Below, in pieces: positions 1 through 13,279 of a DNA stretch of 64,000 nucleotides (position 1 is its first letter; each line of letters starts with the position of its first letter). The notes beneath the pieces are model-generated. The model had not been told where the DNA came from. It ran no database searches and worked only from the letters and a program-made list of their open reading frames with translations. Made by a program: the position numbers and the translations under genes. Source of the stretch: Parietaria judaica (taxonomy: Eukaryota > Streptophyta > Magnoliopsida > Rosales > Urticaceae). Location of the stretch: the NCBI GenBank assembly GCA_954871525.1, contig OX940864.1, positions 12,952,001 to 13,016,000 on the forward strand, read 5' to 3'.

Positions 1-3000
1 CTTCTGATAAAGGTGTTTTTTTTTTAATTGGTGAAAAAGCCATAAAATGATTTGGTATAAGTTAGTTTCTATATAATAGGTTTCGTCGAACTGAAAGAGA
101 GTGGGAGAGACTCGTGTTCGCTGAGAGAGGGTAAGGAGAGAGTGAGTGAGTAAGTGAAAAAAGTGGTAAAAAAGGGTATTTTAGATTAAAAAAAAAAGAC
201 AATAGTTAATTTGGAGAATAATTTTTCAGATACATTAAATTGGGGAACAAAACGGATAGAATTTGTATTTTGAGAGTCATTTTTTCAAGTTTTTCTATAT
301 ATATATATATATACACATATATATACACGTGTGTATATATAGTCGGTGGAAGAAAAAAAGAAGTGGTTGTATGATATGGCATTTAATGGACACAACAAAT
401 ATTTCTGTCATCTTCTGGCTATTCTAATTGCCTTTTTTTCTAAGAGAATTAATGCCATCTTTAGCACAGTTTTGAGGAATGAGGTTGATAGTTTATACTT
501 TTAATTAAATGCTTTAACATTTTATAGTTCTTGGAAATAAGAATGTATGGGTTTTTATCATATACTTAGTAATTATGAAATGCACTCCGAAAATTCCATG
601 TAGTGACTTGAGTAGTCATGTCCACGAGTTTTTCATTGAATAGTCTCAACGGGTGCTATTTTTTAATTTTTTTTAGCTTCAATAATTTTCAATAAAAAGG
701 ACAAAATCTTTATGTATTCTATAGTCTATACATTAGATATGCTTTTTATTTTTGGATAAAATGATATAAAATATATAAAAAAAAATTCAGTCCTAATTTT
801 TCATAAATAGACTCGAATCTCAACTAAATTAACACGCAAGAAATACGATAAAAAACACTAAACTCGAAATAAATTATACGATAAATTCACTATCTTTTTT
901 TTTTTATTGAAACTAAACTCATAGGCAGATGCACGTGTATTGGTGATGTAATTAGAACGTGTTCAAATTTTTTTAGTATTACAATTTTTTATATTAATCT
1001 TTTATAATCTATAATTTTTTTATTATTATTATTTTCATTAAAAATTCAAACTTAGTCTCTTAAATCTAAACCGTGATACCGCGACCTTATGTCTATTTTA
1101 AGTTCAACTACAGAATTATTTTGCATCCCTTATGATTTATTGAACTTATGATGTGAGGTTGTACATAGATTAAAACCATAAATACTTGGTATATTTATCA
1201 AATTTTCTTATTTTCTTATTTTTTTCATTCACAGACAGTCAATTCAAAAGAAAAGTGCCACACTAAAGACCAACGGGTCAACATTGTCGATAAATATTAC
1301 TATCAATAAATAGATTTTTTTTCCAATGGATTATTAATTTCTTTAACTTAATTTTAAAATACTTTTAAAATGTTAATGTAAATTATTATCTGTTCGAGTA
1401 TTTATAAAGGATAACTATATATAATTATTATTACTTTAGAAAAATCCTATTTTTAAAGTTTTTATGATAAATACGTGTTACATTATACATTTTTACGCCA
1501 CGAATTAAATCAATAAAAAGATATTGAAATTCATTAAAGAAGCACCGACACACACACAAGTTGTCTGTAGTGATCACATTGACGCGTAAGCATCGAGGGC
1601 CCACAATTTTATATTATCAATTTTGAGGTCTAAATTCATTGAGACCATCGCATAACATTAATCTGTGAAAAAATAAAATATAAATTAAGATTTATGAGAA
1701 ATAAAGTATGTGATGATGTGACAAATAATCAACCAATATGTTGACAATTCACATGATGGGGTTGCCTATTATGTCCAAAATTCATTGTTAGCATCGTAAC
1801 TCAAACATTTTTTTATATGCTTAATAGAGTACGTGTGAAATACATTTTAAATTTATTATACTTATTTATATGTAACATAATAAACAGTGTGAATAAAACT
1901 ATTTCTCTATATTTATTAGCTTAATTAGCTAAATGGATAAAACATTTAACAACCGGATGTTTCTTTTTATATCCTTTAATATAATTTTATATAAAATACA
2001 CGTTCAAAATTCAAAAATAATATCTACGCGAAGATGGACGGACCTAAAATACGAATCCCGGATGGCCGAACAATATGAGGTAGTGTAAAAAATTGTGAAA
2101 CCAACGATGCAAGTCCTTAATCAATATGAATCTTAATTTATCGTGAGGTGAAAACGGCTTGTTGTTTATGCTTATACTAATAAATGTTTGGTTTTCGCTT
2201 GAACTGATGGCTTAACTTTGTTTCTCACGAATCCGATTTCGCCGTATCTCAATCAATTGTGAGCCACTCTCGCTCGCTCGCATGAGACTAAAAGCCGTGA
2301 AGACCTGGCGAGACCGTAGACTGAGATTTTCTATCATCTTTTATATTTTATTGTTTTCATTTCAACATTTTCAAATTAATAATTTTTTTAATTTGAGTTT
2401 TGCTCGATCGTGTGTGCGAGGTTAATCCGAAGCTCCGATGCACGGTATGGATGGACGGGGTTAAAGCTGACACTTTAATACGTTACGTTACGATATACTC
2501 TGCCGGCCCTAGAAAGTAGAAAGTGTATGACTAAAACTAAAAAGTAAATAGTTGTAATTTGAGAGTATGTTTTTTAGGTGTTAAGAAAATAGTAGTAAAA
2601 AATAAAAGCAAATTTAATTTAGTTTAATATTAATTAAAACACGTATATTTTGGCGGTTTTAATGGTCACGAAAGTTGCAGAACCCAAAAACGGTGTGCGA
2701 TTCTCGAAAATGCTGATTCTGTCACGCTACTCTGCGCCGCTTGCCACGTGTCACTCACTGTTATTTTATTCACGAATAACAAGAATACCCTATTTGCCAC
2801 GTCTCTGATTTCGGCTTCTTAAATGGATGATTCCGAAGCAATGCTGACCGTAGGATCTGCCACGTGTCAATTATGTTGCATGCGAACAAAATACTTATTC
2901 TATTTATTATGTTGGTAATTAATGCACAAATGCATGTCGTAAAATTTTTTTATTATTAGTTTTTTACTTTCTTTTATTTAAAATATTTCATTTGATTTTT

Positions 3001-3882
3001 CTGTTTTTGGCCAATCAAAGAGAGTGCCGGTCTTGCTGCAAATAGGCTTAGTGTCACCGGCTGGCCACGGGGAAGCGGCTATTTACCGTGAGTGTCGGCA
3101 TAAAATTTGCGACCGGTATAATATTTGTGGCATGCATTAAAATTTTATCGAGATTAAATTACATGATCGGATTTTGATTACACATGAATCACTTTCTTAA
3201 TAATATTTTGAATATCACTTATTTGAATTAGTTTTACTAATGTGATTTTTTTAAAACACCTAAAATAATGTGTTGTGTGATTTTTCTCTTCGTACATATT
3301 GTTCTTGTCTCATTAGAATACTTTTTGAGCTAATAAATCCAGCAATATGAATATGTCCAGATTTAAAAAAATGTGGTTAAATACTTTTAAAGGCTAAAGT
3401 TTCTTTTTCTTTATTTTTGCTGGTTTTGGTTGTCAATTTTTAAATAGTTTAGTGTGTTATTTTCATGATTTCCGTACCTTTTGTAATATTTATCGTTGAT
3501 TTTGACAGAGCGTTTGCCCGGATTTATGATTAATATTATTATTTTGAAATTATATTTGTATGATTTAATTTGACGTGAAACTTGTGCTATATAAATATAG
3601 CATAAAATTGTAAATATATTTATATTTATACAGCAAAATTTTATAGTCCAAAAATAAAATTTTATTTTCTTTTGATAGTGCTCCAAATTGGACGCCACGT
3701 CACGATCACTAATAATAGTCATATCATAATTAACTGCTCCATAACGTCCCAAGCAGTCATTTAAAATTAATTATACCCTTATCAATTTGTACTAACCAAC
3801 GTAAGTAGTTCAACTAACTTAGGAAAAAAATATACTTAACATAAAGAAAATCTCATAAATTAAATCGGCACACTCTCTCAGC
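1..3882. other. AT-rich intergenic DNA, no gene seen
   Basis: No open frame here looks like a known protein and I see no splice-linked exons. The sequence is very AT-rich, with short TA runs near 297-320. CACGTG (G-box) cores occur near 2745 and 2862, each inside a GCCACGTGTCA context. Those could be promoter elements of a gene lying outside the window, but nothing downstream within several kb supports this. The 113-residue minus-strand frame near 3411-3752 is Ile/Tyr/Lys/Asn-rich, as expected of chance AT-rich DNA. Confidence 0.6.
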
Positions 3883-4300
3883 CAAGGTTCAAAATGTCGT
3901 TTTTGAGAATTATCGATGGATTTTCGAGGATTATCAATGAAAAACTAATAAAACTATAGCTTATCGTTGCCGACACTTATCGAGAATTATCGATGTATTA
4001 TCGATAAAAAACCACTAAAATAATTTTAAGAATATATTTACTAAGTTTAAATATGTAAATAAATTATAGTCTCACTCACATATGTAAATACTCAAATAAA
4101 ATCATGTCATACTCAAATAAAATCATGTCATACTAAAATAGTTTTTTTTTTTCATTAAAGGTACTTTTGCCTAAAATTATTGAAAAGTGCAATTTTTTTA
4201 AAGTACCAAATTTTTCGTGATTTTACAGATAATCGATTGACATGGAATATTTGTCGATGACTACCGGCAAGACGGATAATCGAGGAAAATTCGAACCTTG
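3883..4300. mobile_element. hAT-like MITE, CAAGGTTC family, copy 1
   Basis: The element starts CAAGGTTCAAAATG and ends with the inverse TTCGAACCTTG. It contains repeated TTATCGA/TCGATAA motifs near both ends, the same motif set found in the copies at 26855-27743 and 39636-40117. The flanks are CTCTCAGC (3875-3882) and TTTTCAGC (4301-4308), an 8-bp duplication matching at 6 of 8 positions, which suggests an old insertion. It has no coding capacity. A roughly 21-bp unit (ACTCAAATAAAATCATGTCAT) is duplicated near 4090-4132. An 8-bp TSD with short terminal inverted repeats is typical of hAT MITEs; the superfamily call is inference. Confidence 0.7.
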
Positions 4301-6464
4301 TTTTCAGCTACTTTTGAAGAGACATTCTCTATATACATAATTTTATTAAATTTACTGTACTAATTATATAAGACAAAAAAAAAGATAACTTAATCTTAAA
4401 TTTAATGATAGTTCTTAAAAAAAGTATTTAATAGAAATATAAATAGATATATTTCTTAACATGGCCAGATAAGAAGAAGAAAGTCATGTTATTCATAAAA
4501 CATTATTATAATTTATCTTAATAGTTTTATCATGCCAATATATAATTATACGTCTGATTTATTATAAATAGACGGCGATTATTGATAATTATAGTTTTAC
4601 ATTGGCTAGTGGCATATAATAATCCAATAAATACATTTTATATTTGCATATAACAAATATAGTTTATGGTTTATGGCTAATTAATGCTATGAAATGGTTG
4701 AATAATTATTTGGTATTTATTAATAAGAATTAGATAAATAAGTAAATAACTAATCATAGCATTCTTAAGATATTCCGTTGACATATATTATACTATTAGA
4801 TAATTAGTTTAGTGGCAGCTGATTAAAGACGAAAGTAATTATAAAATAATGCCTAGTTTATAATAGTCAATACTCAATGGAATAGATATGATAATCAGAG
4901 TTCTTGCATGTTAATTTAGTTTTAAATAATCTATATTTTTGTCTGATCATCTTAATCGGAATTAAATTTTAATCAGTAAATAAATGTCATAATTTTTAAT
5001 TAAATTACCCGAAACATGCTTTTATTGTTGTTATTGTTAAATTACAAATTCTAATGATATTAAATTAGAGGAAGCAATACTTTTAAGTTTAAATCATATT
5101 TTACTCCTATAATTATACTTCACCATATTTTACAAAGTTAAGACTTAAGATTCTTCCCATTTTACCCCCCCTAAAGTTTAGGGCATAAAGCCCTAACTCA
5201 TCCCATTTAATTTAGTCATTAAAAAAAAGAGGATAAAGACATAAAATATGGCTATATGTAGGCCACATAACATGATTAAAAAAGTTAGGCCGGTTTCACA
5301 ATATTTAGAAAATATTTATTTCTTATTTCTCTTGTCATTTCCTTTTGTCCATTAGAGCATGTTCTCATTAATATAAACTAATATATTTGTGATATAAGTA
5401 TCAAATTTTGTATAAGTGCCGGCATATTTGCGACAATAGTATTTAAAGATCACAAAATTATTATGAGATTTAATTACTCATACCGAGTTAAATGTTTGTT
5501 AAGCTAAAAAATATAAAACGTGCTTTTCTTCTAAATTAATACAAATGTTAAACGACTATTTAGAGGTTTTTGGTAATATTGTCACTAATAAAAAGATTGA
5601 ATATGCGGATGCACTTAGTATAAAAATTAAATACTTATAACGTAAATATTCCTAAATATAATACTCTAACTTCTAGTTTCTAATGCTTACTTTGTTGTAC
5701 TAGTATTGATGACGAAATACAGTACGTATCTCAAAATATTTAAAAAAAAAATCGTCATTCGCGTGTCATTTATAAATTTTATCAAAGATATAAGCGTATT
5801 AAATCGTATTTATTGTTCATTATTTTGTTAGGTTGCGATTAAAAGAATCATGCACTTAGACACTTGAGAATTTGGATATCAATCTAATCAAAAGGAAAAT
5901 TGAATGATACGAAGACTATTGTTGACCATCACATAAATCAAAGCACACTAAACATTACATTGAGACTAAAAGCCTTTAGAAAATGATCGAGAATAGTTTA
6001 TTTATTTCTTAATTAAATTATGGAAGCCCAAAATTCCTCCAACGAAACTCTCAAATTCCAAACGCAAAGAAGAAAAGAGAATTATAGTAGCATTATCTAA
6101 AATAAAAAAATTACACACTAAAAAAAGGAGATAGCTTATAAAATTTAAAATTCTATTAAAAAAAAATCGGACCTCCAAAAAAATGTATTCTAGATTAGTC
6201 CGAGTGGAGTGATTTATAGTTATACTCTTTGAAATTTACTGAACATTTTTTTTAAGAAAAACTTCGAATAATAACTTATTATTTATCACAAATTCTCAAA
6301 CACAATCCTTGAAGTTTCATAGTTCTGAAAAAAAAAAAAATTGGCATATATTATCTAAAATTTTGGACAAATATTATCCTGCATTTTAGACAAATATTAT
6401 CCTAAAACGGTCATTTTATGAATTACAAAATTTAGTGGGATTCTATAAGAATAAGTAATGTTTG

Positions 6465-6498
<34 letters not shown>

Positions 6499-7647
6499 CT
6501 TAAAATTTTGTAACTGGTTTGATATAAGTGAGTTTGCGGTACTTGGTGGTTCTTGTTTTTAATAGATTTTTAAATTTCTCCTTATTAAATAAAATCTTCA
6601 ATATAAATGAGTCTTCTGTACTTATTCTTAAAGTTGAAATTGAATATAAAAAATTCATTACGATTAAAATAGACGAAAGACCTTGTCATTATGGACCCAT
6701 ACCCTTTTATTCGATCTTTAAATTCTTCGATAACAAAATTTTCAGTCACTCGATTCGATTATTCGGCCTGCACCGGTACTCAAAGTTCAGTGGTACATAC
6801 GCTAATTACGCTTTTCTTTATGAAAAAAAAAAGAAGGTAAAAGATTTCATACTTCTCGCTATCAACAAAATTCCCAATCACGTTTCCCAGTCCTCACTCC
6901 TTGCATGTGAGTGACAATGGCATTCTCGTAATTATCCCCCAAAAACCAAGTGTCGTTTTACCCAACCCTTCTTTTAAGCAGGCATGTAGTAATAATTTCT
7001 GAAAAGTTTTTGAAAATTAAAGGATGAAACCCTTGTTTTATAATTTTGTTCATATATTGCGTTTTATTTTATTTTATAAAACGATTATATCACACTTAAT
7101 TTTGTCAATATAAATAAAAAATTTCATCCCTAGCCCTATTGTCAAGTAAACTTTAGTTTAAACAAATATGTATATATTTTTAGTTAAAAAAAAAAATCTG
7201 TGAAACAATTTTTTGGAATTATGTATAAAATAAATTCTCATCAATTACTTGTTAATTGTGACGGATCGAAAACGAATTCATTTGAGCACTTAATGAATTA
7301 AGCGGATAAAAAATTATCACTATGTGCGGCTTGTTCTCATATCAAAACCGAATAAATCCAGTGCTATATTAAACCTAAACTTAGGTAGTTTCTGTTTAAG
7401 CGCTTAAAATCCAATTAAATCTACGCGACTATACTCGACTTGGGTTTAATTATTTAAAGTGGGTATTTTTACCGTTAAAACTTAAAACCCTAATTATTTT
7501 AACAAAAATATTATATCAGAGAGTTAGATATGCGAGAATATTTTCCAAAAATCAAAATTAATTTTCACAGTTTCCGTTTTCTAAAATCAAAATAGGATCA
7601 GAGATTCGAAAACAGTTAAAACCAGGCTTCTTCGTCCACTCAAGTCC
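4301..7647. other. AT-rich intergenic DNA upstream of TBR
   Basis: No gene is supported here. A TA dinucleotide run lies at about 6468-6495. A 128-residue plus-strand frame at 6528-6914 has a TTG start, no recognisable domain and no splice-linked neighbours, so I do not call it. The last few hundred bases should hold the promoter and 5' leader of the TBR gene. Confidence 0.55.
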
Positions 7648-7671
7648 TCTCTCTCTCTCTCTCTCTCTCTC
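7648..7671 (+). repeat. CT microsatellite in the TBR 5' leader
   Basis: An uninterrupted TC/CT dinucleotide run lies about 80-100 bp upstream of the TBR start codon. Pyrimidine-rich CT repeats are common in plant core promoters and 5' untranslated regions (Y-patch type). A regulatory role here is inference. Confidence 0.7.
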
Positions 7672-7752
7672 ATCATCACTGCGAACACTGCTTCTTCTTC
7701 TCTCTCTGAACCCTAACCGGAGCCTTTCTCTCTCCTCGGAGCTTCGTCGGCC

Positions 7753-10464
7753 ATGGCGGACGGCGCGGCGGCCAAGCACGCCGTCCCGGTCATCTCCGAC
7801 CTGCGGAGTCTGATCTCCGTCCACAAGAAGCGGCGCACCTTGGCGTTCCTCTACGGCTTCATGCTGGCCTCCATAGTCGTCACCGTCTTCTTCGCCTTCA
7901 GTCCCTCCCCCAACTCGGCCTCGCCGTGGCTCACCAACGTCTTCAGCATTGGCTCCTCCTCCGGCGATTCCTCTGGTTCTTCTTCTTCTTCCTACAGATC
8001 TCAATTCCCCTCCATCTTCTCGTATTTTTTCCCCAACGGCTCGTATCCTTCTCCGGGGCCGACGCCGACTCCGGCGACGGAGGTTTCGGAATCGAACTCG
8101 CCGCGGTCCGAACTTAACGCGGAGAATCGGACTCCGGTTGAGGCGAAGAACAACGCGACTTCGGTTCCTGGTGTGAATCAGATTGTTCCGAGTCCGGAAA
8201 GTGCCGATCAGAGCAAGGTTTCTCCGACGAATCAGACCACCACCAACACCACTACTAAGAGCTTGAGCGATTCGGATAAGAAGATTGTCTCTCAGTCGAA
8301 TCAGACGAAGACGGAGACGACGACTCAGAGTTTGAGCGATTCCGATCAAAAGAAAGCTTCTCAGACGAAGCAGACGGCGAAGACTCCAAGCAATTCCGGT
8401 GATATTAAATCTTCTCCGGCGAACAAGACTACGATCGCGGCGCCAAAATCTCCAGCCGCGGCGAATACAACCGTCGGTCCGGCAAAGAACAAAGAAACGG
8501 CGCCGGTTCCGGAGCAGAAGAAGATTAGCAACGCAACGAGTTCCGGTGCGTCGCCGGTGCCGGCGAAGAAGGCGGACGATTGGCTTGAGTCCTTGAGGAA
8601 GTGTGATTTCTTCGACGGTGGATGGGTGAGAGACGACTCGTATGGACTGTATTACAAGCCTGGTTCGTGCTCTCTGGTGGATGAACAGTTCAATTGCGTC
8701 GCTAATGGCAGACCTGACAAGGATTTCCAGAAATTCAAGTGGAAACCCAAGGGCTGCTCTCTCCCCAGGTACAAAACTTGCTATTTTTAGCTTGAATTGT
8801 AGTTGATCTTGAGCATTGAAAACCCTAATACGTTGCTCCGTGTTTCTGGGAATTTGTTCAGAATTGATGGGAAGAAGATGCTTGAGATGCTGAGAGGGAA
8901 GAGACTGGTTTTCGTGGGAGATTCTCTGAACAGGAATATGTGGGAATCGCTGGTTTGCATTCTCAAAAACTCGGTGAAAGACCCGAAGAAGGTCTTCGAA
9001 GTCCACGGGCGGCACAGTTTCCGTTCCGACGCCTCATATTCGTTCGTATTCAAGGTAAAATTGGCTGCAATTGTTTGCCCTTTTTCAAAGTGGTCGTGTT
9101 CAGTTTAGATTGAATTGTTGATCTGTGTTTTGTTAGGACTATGGCTGCACAATTGAGTTCTTTGTATCGCCATTCTTGGTCCAAGAATGGGAAGTTAAAA
9201 GCAAGAACGGGAAGGCGAAAGAAACGCTGCGTCTTGACATGATGAGCAAATCCGCTTCGCATTACAAAACTGCCGATGTTATCGTGTTCAACACCGGCCA
9301 CTGGTGGACTCACGAAAAGACCTCCAAAGGGTATGTTAATTGTGTCAGACCCTTTTAATAACATACGAGTTTTACACGCATTGAATGCATGAAACGAATA
9401 TGTTTCGTTCCTTAATTGGGTCGCATCGTTTTAACCGTGTTAATCATGTTACAGGGAAGATTATTACCAAGAAGGCGACAAGGTTTACAAGGAATTGAAC
9501 GTTCTCGACGCGTTTAGGAAAGCGATTACAACTTGGGGCAGATGGGTCGACGGCAATGTGAATCCAAGCAAGTCTCTAGTGTTCTTCAGGGGATACTCTC
9601 ACTCGCATTTCAGGTATGGAAATATTAACGAGTTATTTTAATGGTGGTTTGTGATTGAAGCAAAGCAATGGCATGTGCAGAGTACGTATGATAATGTCTT
9701 GTGCGTGGACCAACAAATTGGCGACTAATGTCCCATTGTTAAATGAGTTGTCACACTTTATTATTTTAATTAAATACTAATTAATTGGCCTAAAAAAACC
9801 TCCCATAATTTGACCCAAATGTGCATTTTACCCCTGAACGTTGTTTTGGTGGACTTTGGCCCTCTTAACTTTTATTTTCTTTCAAAATGTGACTTTGTCT
9901 AGGTAATTGTGTTTTAGGGTTTGGGTCCGGCCCATTAAGTTTTATTGTTTTCTAAATCAATAAGAAAGGCACATACGCAGTATTATTCGTAAATTTGTTT
10001 TGTTAACTTAGTTCTAGTAAAAACGTTTTTTACCGGCCCATGAAGAGATCCCCAACTCGAGACCGTAACAATTTGAAAGTTCACCGCAGTTCCGATTAAC
10101 AATTTGAAATATTATCTTGTGCAGCGGCGGGCAGTGGAACTCAGGCGGGGGGTGCGACAGCGAGACGGTGCCCATCAACAACGAAACATACCTCCGGCCG
10201 TACCTGCCCAAGATGACCGTCCTCGAGAAGGTGTTGGCCGAGATGAAGAGCCCCGTCGCCTATCTGAACGTGACAAGGCTGACGGATTTCCGCAAGGACG
10301 GCCACCCGTCGATCTACCGGCGGCAGAATGCCCCGGCCGAGGAGCTCAAGGCGCCCCTCAAGTACCAAGACTGCAGCCACTGGTGCCTCCCGGGCGTCCC
10401 CGACACATGGAACGAGCTCCTCTACGCCCACATTCTCCTCAAATTCGGTCCCAAGAAGTCATGA
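7753..10464 (+). CDS. TBR: TRICHOME BIREFRINGENCE (TBR)-type xylan/pectin O-acetyltransferase
   Basis: Five exons: 7753-8768, 8862-9054, 9137-9330, 9455-9613 and 10125-10464, all with GT-AG introns in a consistent frame. They give 633 aa (Arabidopsis TBR is about 608). After a short cytosolic tail come one membrane anchor (about residues 30-49) and a Ser/Thr/Pro/Asn-rich lumenal stem to about 280. The Cys-rich TBL domain (from about C284) leads into the PMR5/DUF231 catalytic region with the GDS motif at 358-360 (FVGDS) and the C-terminal DxxH motif at 603-606 (DCSHWC). These supply the Ser and Asp-His of the GDSL-like esterase/acetyltransferase triad. The stretch [12 protein letters not shown] after the anchor is a strong signature of TBR itself. 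The family acts in the Golgi, acetylating wall polysaccharides; TBR is linked to pectin esterification, secondary-wall cellulose and trichome birefringence. The ATG at 7753 sits in a GCCATGGCG context. Intron 4 is the longest, at about 511 bp. Confidence 0.95.
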
Positions 10465-12099
10465 GAGCTCTGCAAATAGTAACACCCCATTCAATTATAT
10501 ACATATATATACTATTATATTATAGGCAGTAAGTATAGTTTCATTTTTGCGTTGATAGATAAGAAATCAGCAGAGTATTTTTGCTGTAAAAAAGAGAGAG
10601 CGAGGAGTAAAAAAAGGGCTCTGTTTATATGATTGGAAGAGTGAAAAGCGGGTAAATAGGAACTATGCATATTATTTAGCCACGGAAGAAAGTGTAAATT
10701 TTTTAAAGTTTTTTTTTAGTCCCAAAATAAACAACAGTGGATTCAGTGTTTCTCTTTAAGTAAATGATACAACATGATTTCTTTCTTTCTTTTTTTTTAC
10801 CTTTTTTTTTGTGTGCAATTTTTGATGGTTCGATCCCAAAATCTAAAATTTGATTTATCTCTCACATTTGAAGTTTTGAACTTAGAATACCTAATTCTAT
10901 GATCTATTTGGTGCGGGAATTTTTTAGTCACTGGTATAGCTAATTATAAAATCAGTGTAGTAGTTTTGATCTCGCAAAAATTAGGTAAATTTAGAGCTAT
11001 AAAAAATTGATTTTAGAGAAATTCAAAATTAGAATATTCTAGTTTCGAATCTTATTTTTCTTCTTCACTATTTTAGTATTTATTGTTTAGAATGCTACAA
11101 AATTTTAGTTTAAGAAACATTCGGAATTAGGACATTTTGGTTTCGAATTTTTCTATGCAATTTTTTAGTATTTATTAACTTTACAGAAGTTGCTGCAAAG
11201 ATCTTCATTGAATTTTTGTATTTAAATAGTGAATAATGTGAATTGCTTAATGAGGAAGCTTCAGGCAGATCCTATAAAGAATGAGAAATTCTTGTGTGTC
11301 TTTTTGGGAGAAAAGAAGAAGTGGTGCTTTTATCGAGGAAATAAAAGTAACATAAAATTATAAACTATGGGACTATAGTTTATTTAATATTTTGCTCGTC
11401 GACTATAGTATAGTTTATTTATTCATCATTAATTTAATTTAATTTAATTTTAATTGGGTATTAGAATCTACTACCTTTTCTATCTGTCTCACATGGGATG
11501 TTTGACCTCTACCTCGCCAATAAAACTATCAAATTGACACAAAATAATACAAATTTATATTTGCAGCTAATTTCCTCCATTTTCATTTTTCGTAAAGCAG
11601 TTACTATAATCTCTTTTTTTTTAATTTTAAATTAATTTCATAAAGAGTAATTATTTTTTAATATAAAGTATTAGCACCCAAATTCTAACGATTAATTTTC
11701 TCCATTTTCATCTTTCGTAAAGCAGTTACTATAATCTATTTAATTTTAATTAATTTCATAAACAGTAAAAAAATCCTGCATGATGCATGAAAGCGAAATT
11801 CTAAGACCATAGATAAAGAACAGAGTAGGAATGAATGGTGAAATGTGACATGATGAGCGTATTTTGGTCCAAAAAAAAAAAAAAAAAACCGCACATAGAA
11901 AATGAATTTAGCAGCTTTAGGGTACTCTAAGCAAATCACATACAGTTTCACGGTTAAAAAACCGCACACAAAAAAAAAAGTTTTTTCATTTCTAAAGCGA
12001 ACTAAGACGAGAATAAAATTGGAGTTTGGGAACTTTCACCTCTGACTCGTGAGTACTTATATATAAATTATACACATAAATTTCATATACTGAGGTCAT
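10465..12099. other. TBR 3' flank and intergenic DNA
   Basis: The TBR 3' untranslated region should occupy the first few hundred bases. After it I see only AT-rich sequence. An imperfectly repeated segment (TTTTCTCCATTTTCAT.TTTCGTAAAGCAGTTACTATAATCT) occurs near 11572-11614 and again near 11696-11738, so this stretch carries a local duplication of about 125-bp period. No gene is supported. Confidence 0.5.
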
Positions 12100-12107
12100 G
12101 ACTTTAC

Positions 12108-13271
12108 TAATCCCCAAAATATCGGGTAGATATTTAACCTGGACCCACAAAAAAAATAAAAAACTCGGACCCGGACATATCCGGGTTCGGAAAAACACGG
12201 ACCCGGAATAACACGGATTCGGACTAGTCCGGGTTCGGGATTTAAAAAAAAAAAAAACACGTTGAGTTTGGACCGTTGGATGAAGCCAATCAACGGCTGA
12301 GATGATGTAGCCGTTGGAGTGCGTCAGAAATCGGGGGGTGTGCGGCAAAAGTACCTGACACGCGTAAGAATAATAGAGCCGTTGGAGGTGCAATGATAAA
12401 ATTGCCTTGGGGTCCCCTAATAGATCCGTTGGAACATTTATACCCCACTTTACCCCACTTCAACCTCATTTTTTCACACCTCTCACTCTCTTCATCTCCA
12501 ACTTTCTCAAATTCTCTCAAGCTCTCAGCTCTCAAGTGTGCGATTTTAGGCTATAGTTTAGTTACTTTATAGTTATATAAATACTATCAAATTTTTGTTT
12601 AATATATTGTTTAGGTCTTTTAGTTGCTATTATATTAAATTAGTTATTAGTTTAGTTTTTATTAGAGCCTCGTCGGAGGCGGCATTCTCATTGGCTGGAA
12701 GGATGTTAGAGCCTCGTCGCAAGTCAACGGTGTCAAAAATGGTCGAGATCCTTATGCTTTTGAGAGATTGGATTATGGCCAACAAGCGACAACAAGAAAA
12801 CGATATGGTAGACAAAGAATTGGCGAATTACTTTGCGAATATTCAAATATAATTCCTTTTTAATTGTTCGTTTTCTCGTTGTACTACGCCTTTGAAACTT
12901 TCTTTGCCTTTGGACCTTTGGTTGTAGTTGTACTTTTCGTATCCGACCTTCCGAGTTTGTTGAATAAAAAACGCATATTTACTTTCATTTTTTTGTTGTA
13001 TGCTTTTATTTATTTCATATTTGTTTATAAATATTCAAACACACAAAATAATTTAAGAATTTAAACATTTATTTTTAAAAAAACCGAACTTAAGTACCAA
13101 AATGTTATATTTGAACAATTAAACGAAATGAGGGACTAAACAATAAATAAAACAATTTAAACTTTTATATATATATATATATATATACAAAACGGACCCG
13201 GACCAGGATTTTAAAAATAAAAAATAAAAATTTGTATCAGTACCACTTTTTTACAGAGATTTTGGGGACTA
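12108..13271 (+). mobile_element. Internally deleted hAT transposon derivative
   Basis: The ends form an imperfect inverted repeat, TAATCCCCAAAATATC on the left against TAGTCCCCAAAATCTC (reverse complement) on the right. They are flanked by 8-bp repeats GACTTTAC (12100-12107) and GACTTAAC (13272-13279), which match at 7 of 8 positions. Just inside, both ends carry subterminal GGACCCGGA and TCCGGGTTCGG motifs (12165-12240; 13194-13205). The interior has a pyrimidine-rich leader (12480-12537) resembling the leader of the 4.5-kb hAT at 57.6 kb. It then jumps straight to a remnant of the transposase C-terminal dimerisation domain. This is the structure expected of a hAT that lost nearly all of its transposase by internal deletion. 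It is 1164 bp long and cannot encode its own transposase. Confidence 0.7.
12664..12852 (+). pseudogene. hAT transposase C-terminal dimerisation remnant
   Basis: This is about 62 codons, opening with ASSEAAFSLAGRMLEPRR and followed by a helical VEILMLLRDWI segment. It is the classic hAT C-terminal dimerisation signature (ASES.FS.AGR...R..L....E.L..L.DW). No BED finger or catalytic core precedes it. It sits inside the 12108-13271 element, right after the leader, so it is what an internal deletion left behind. It is not expected to function as a protein. Confidence 0.8.
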
Positions 13272-13279
13272 GACTTAAC

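Noticed and set aside
3411..3752. 113-residue minus-strand frame
   Set aside because: It is rich in Ile, Lys, Asn and Tyr with no domain, as expected of a chance frame in AT-rich DNA.
6528..6914. 128-residue plus-strand frame
   Set aside because: It has a TTG start, no recognisable domain, no splice partners, and composition typical of AT-rich DNA.
7558..9015. 485-residue minus-strand open frame
   Set aside because: It lies antisense to TBR exons 1 and 2 and crosses intron 1. Its Arg-rich composition is the mirror of the GC-rich, Ser/Pro/Asn-coding TBR strand. It has no domain.
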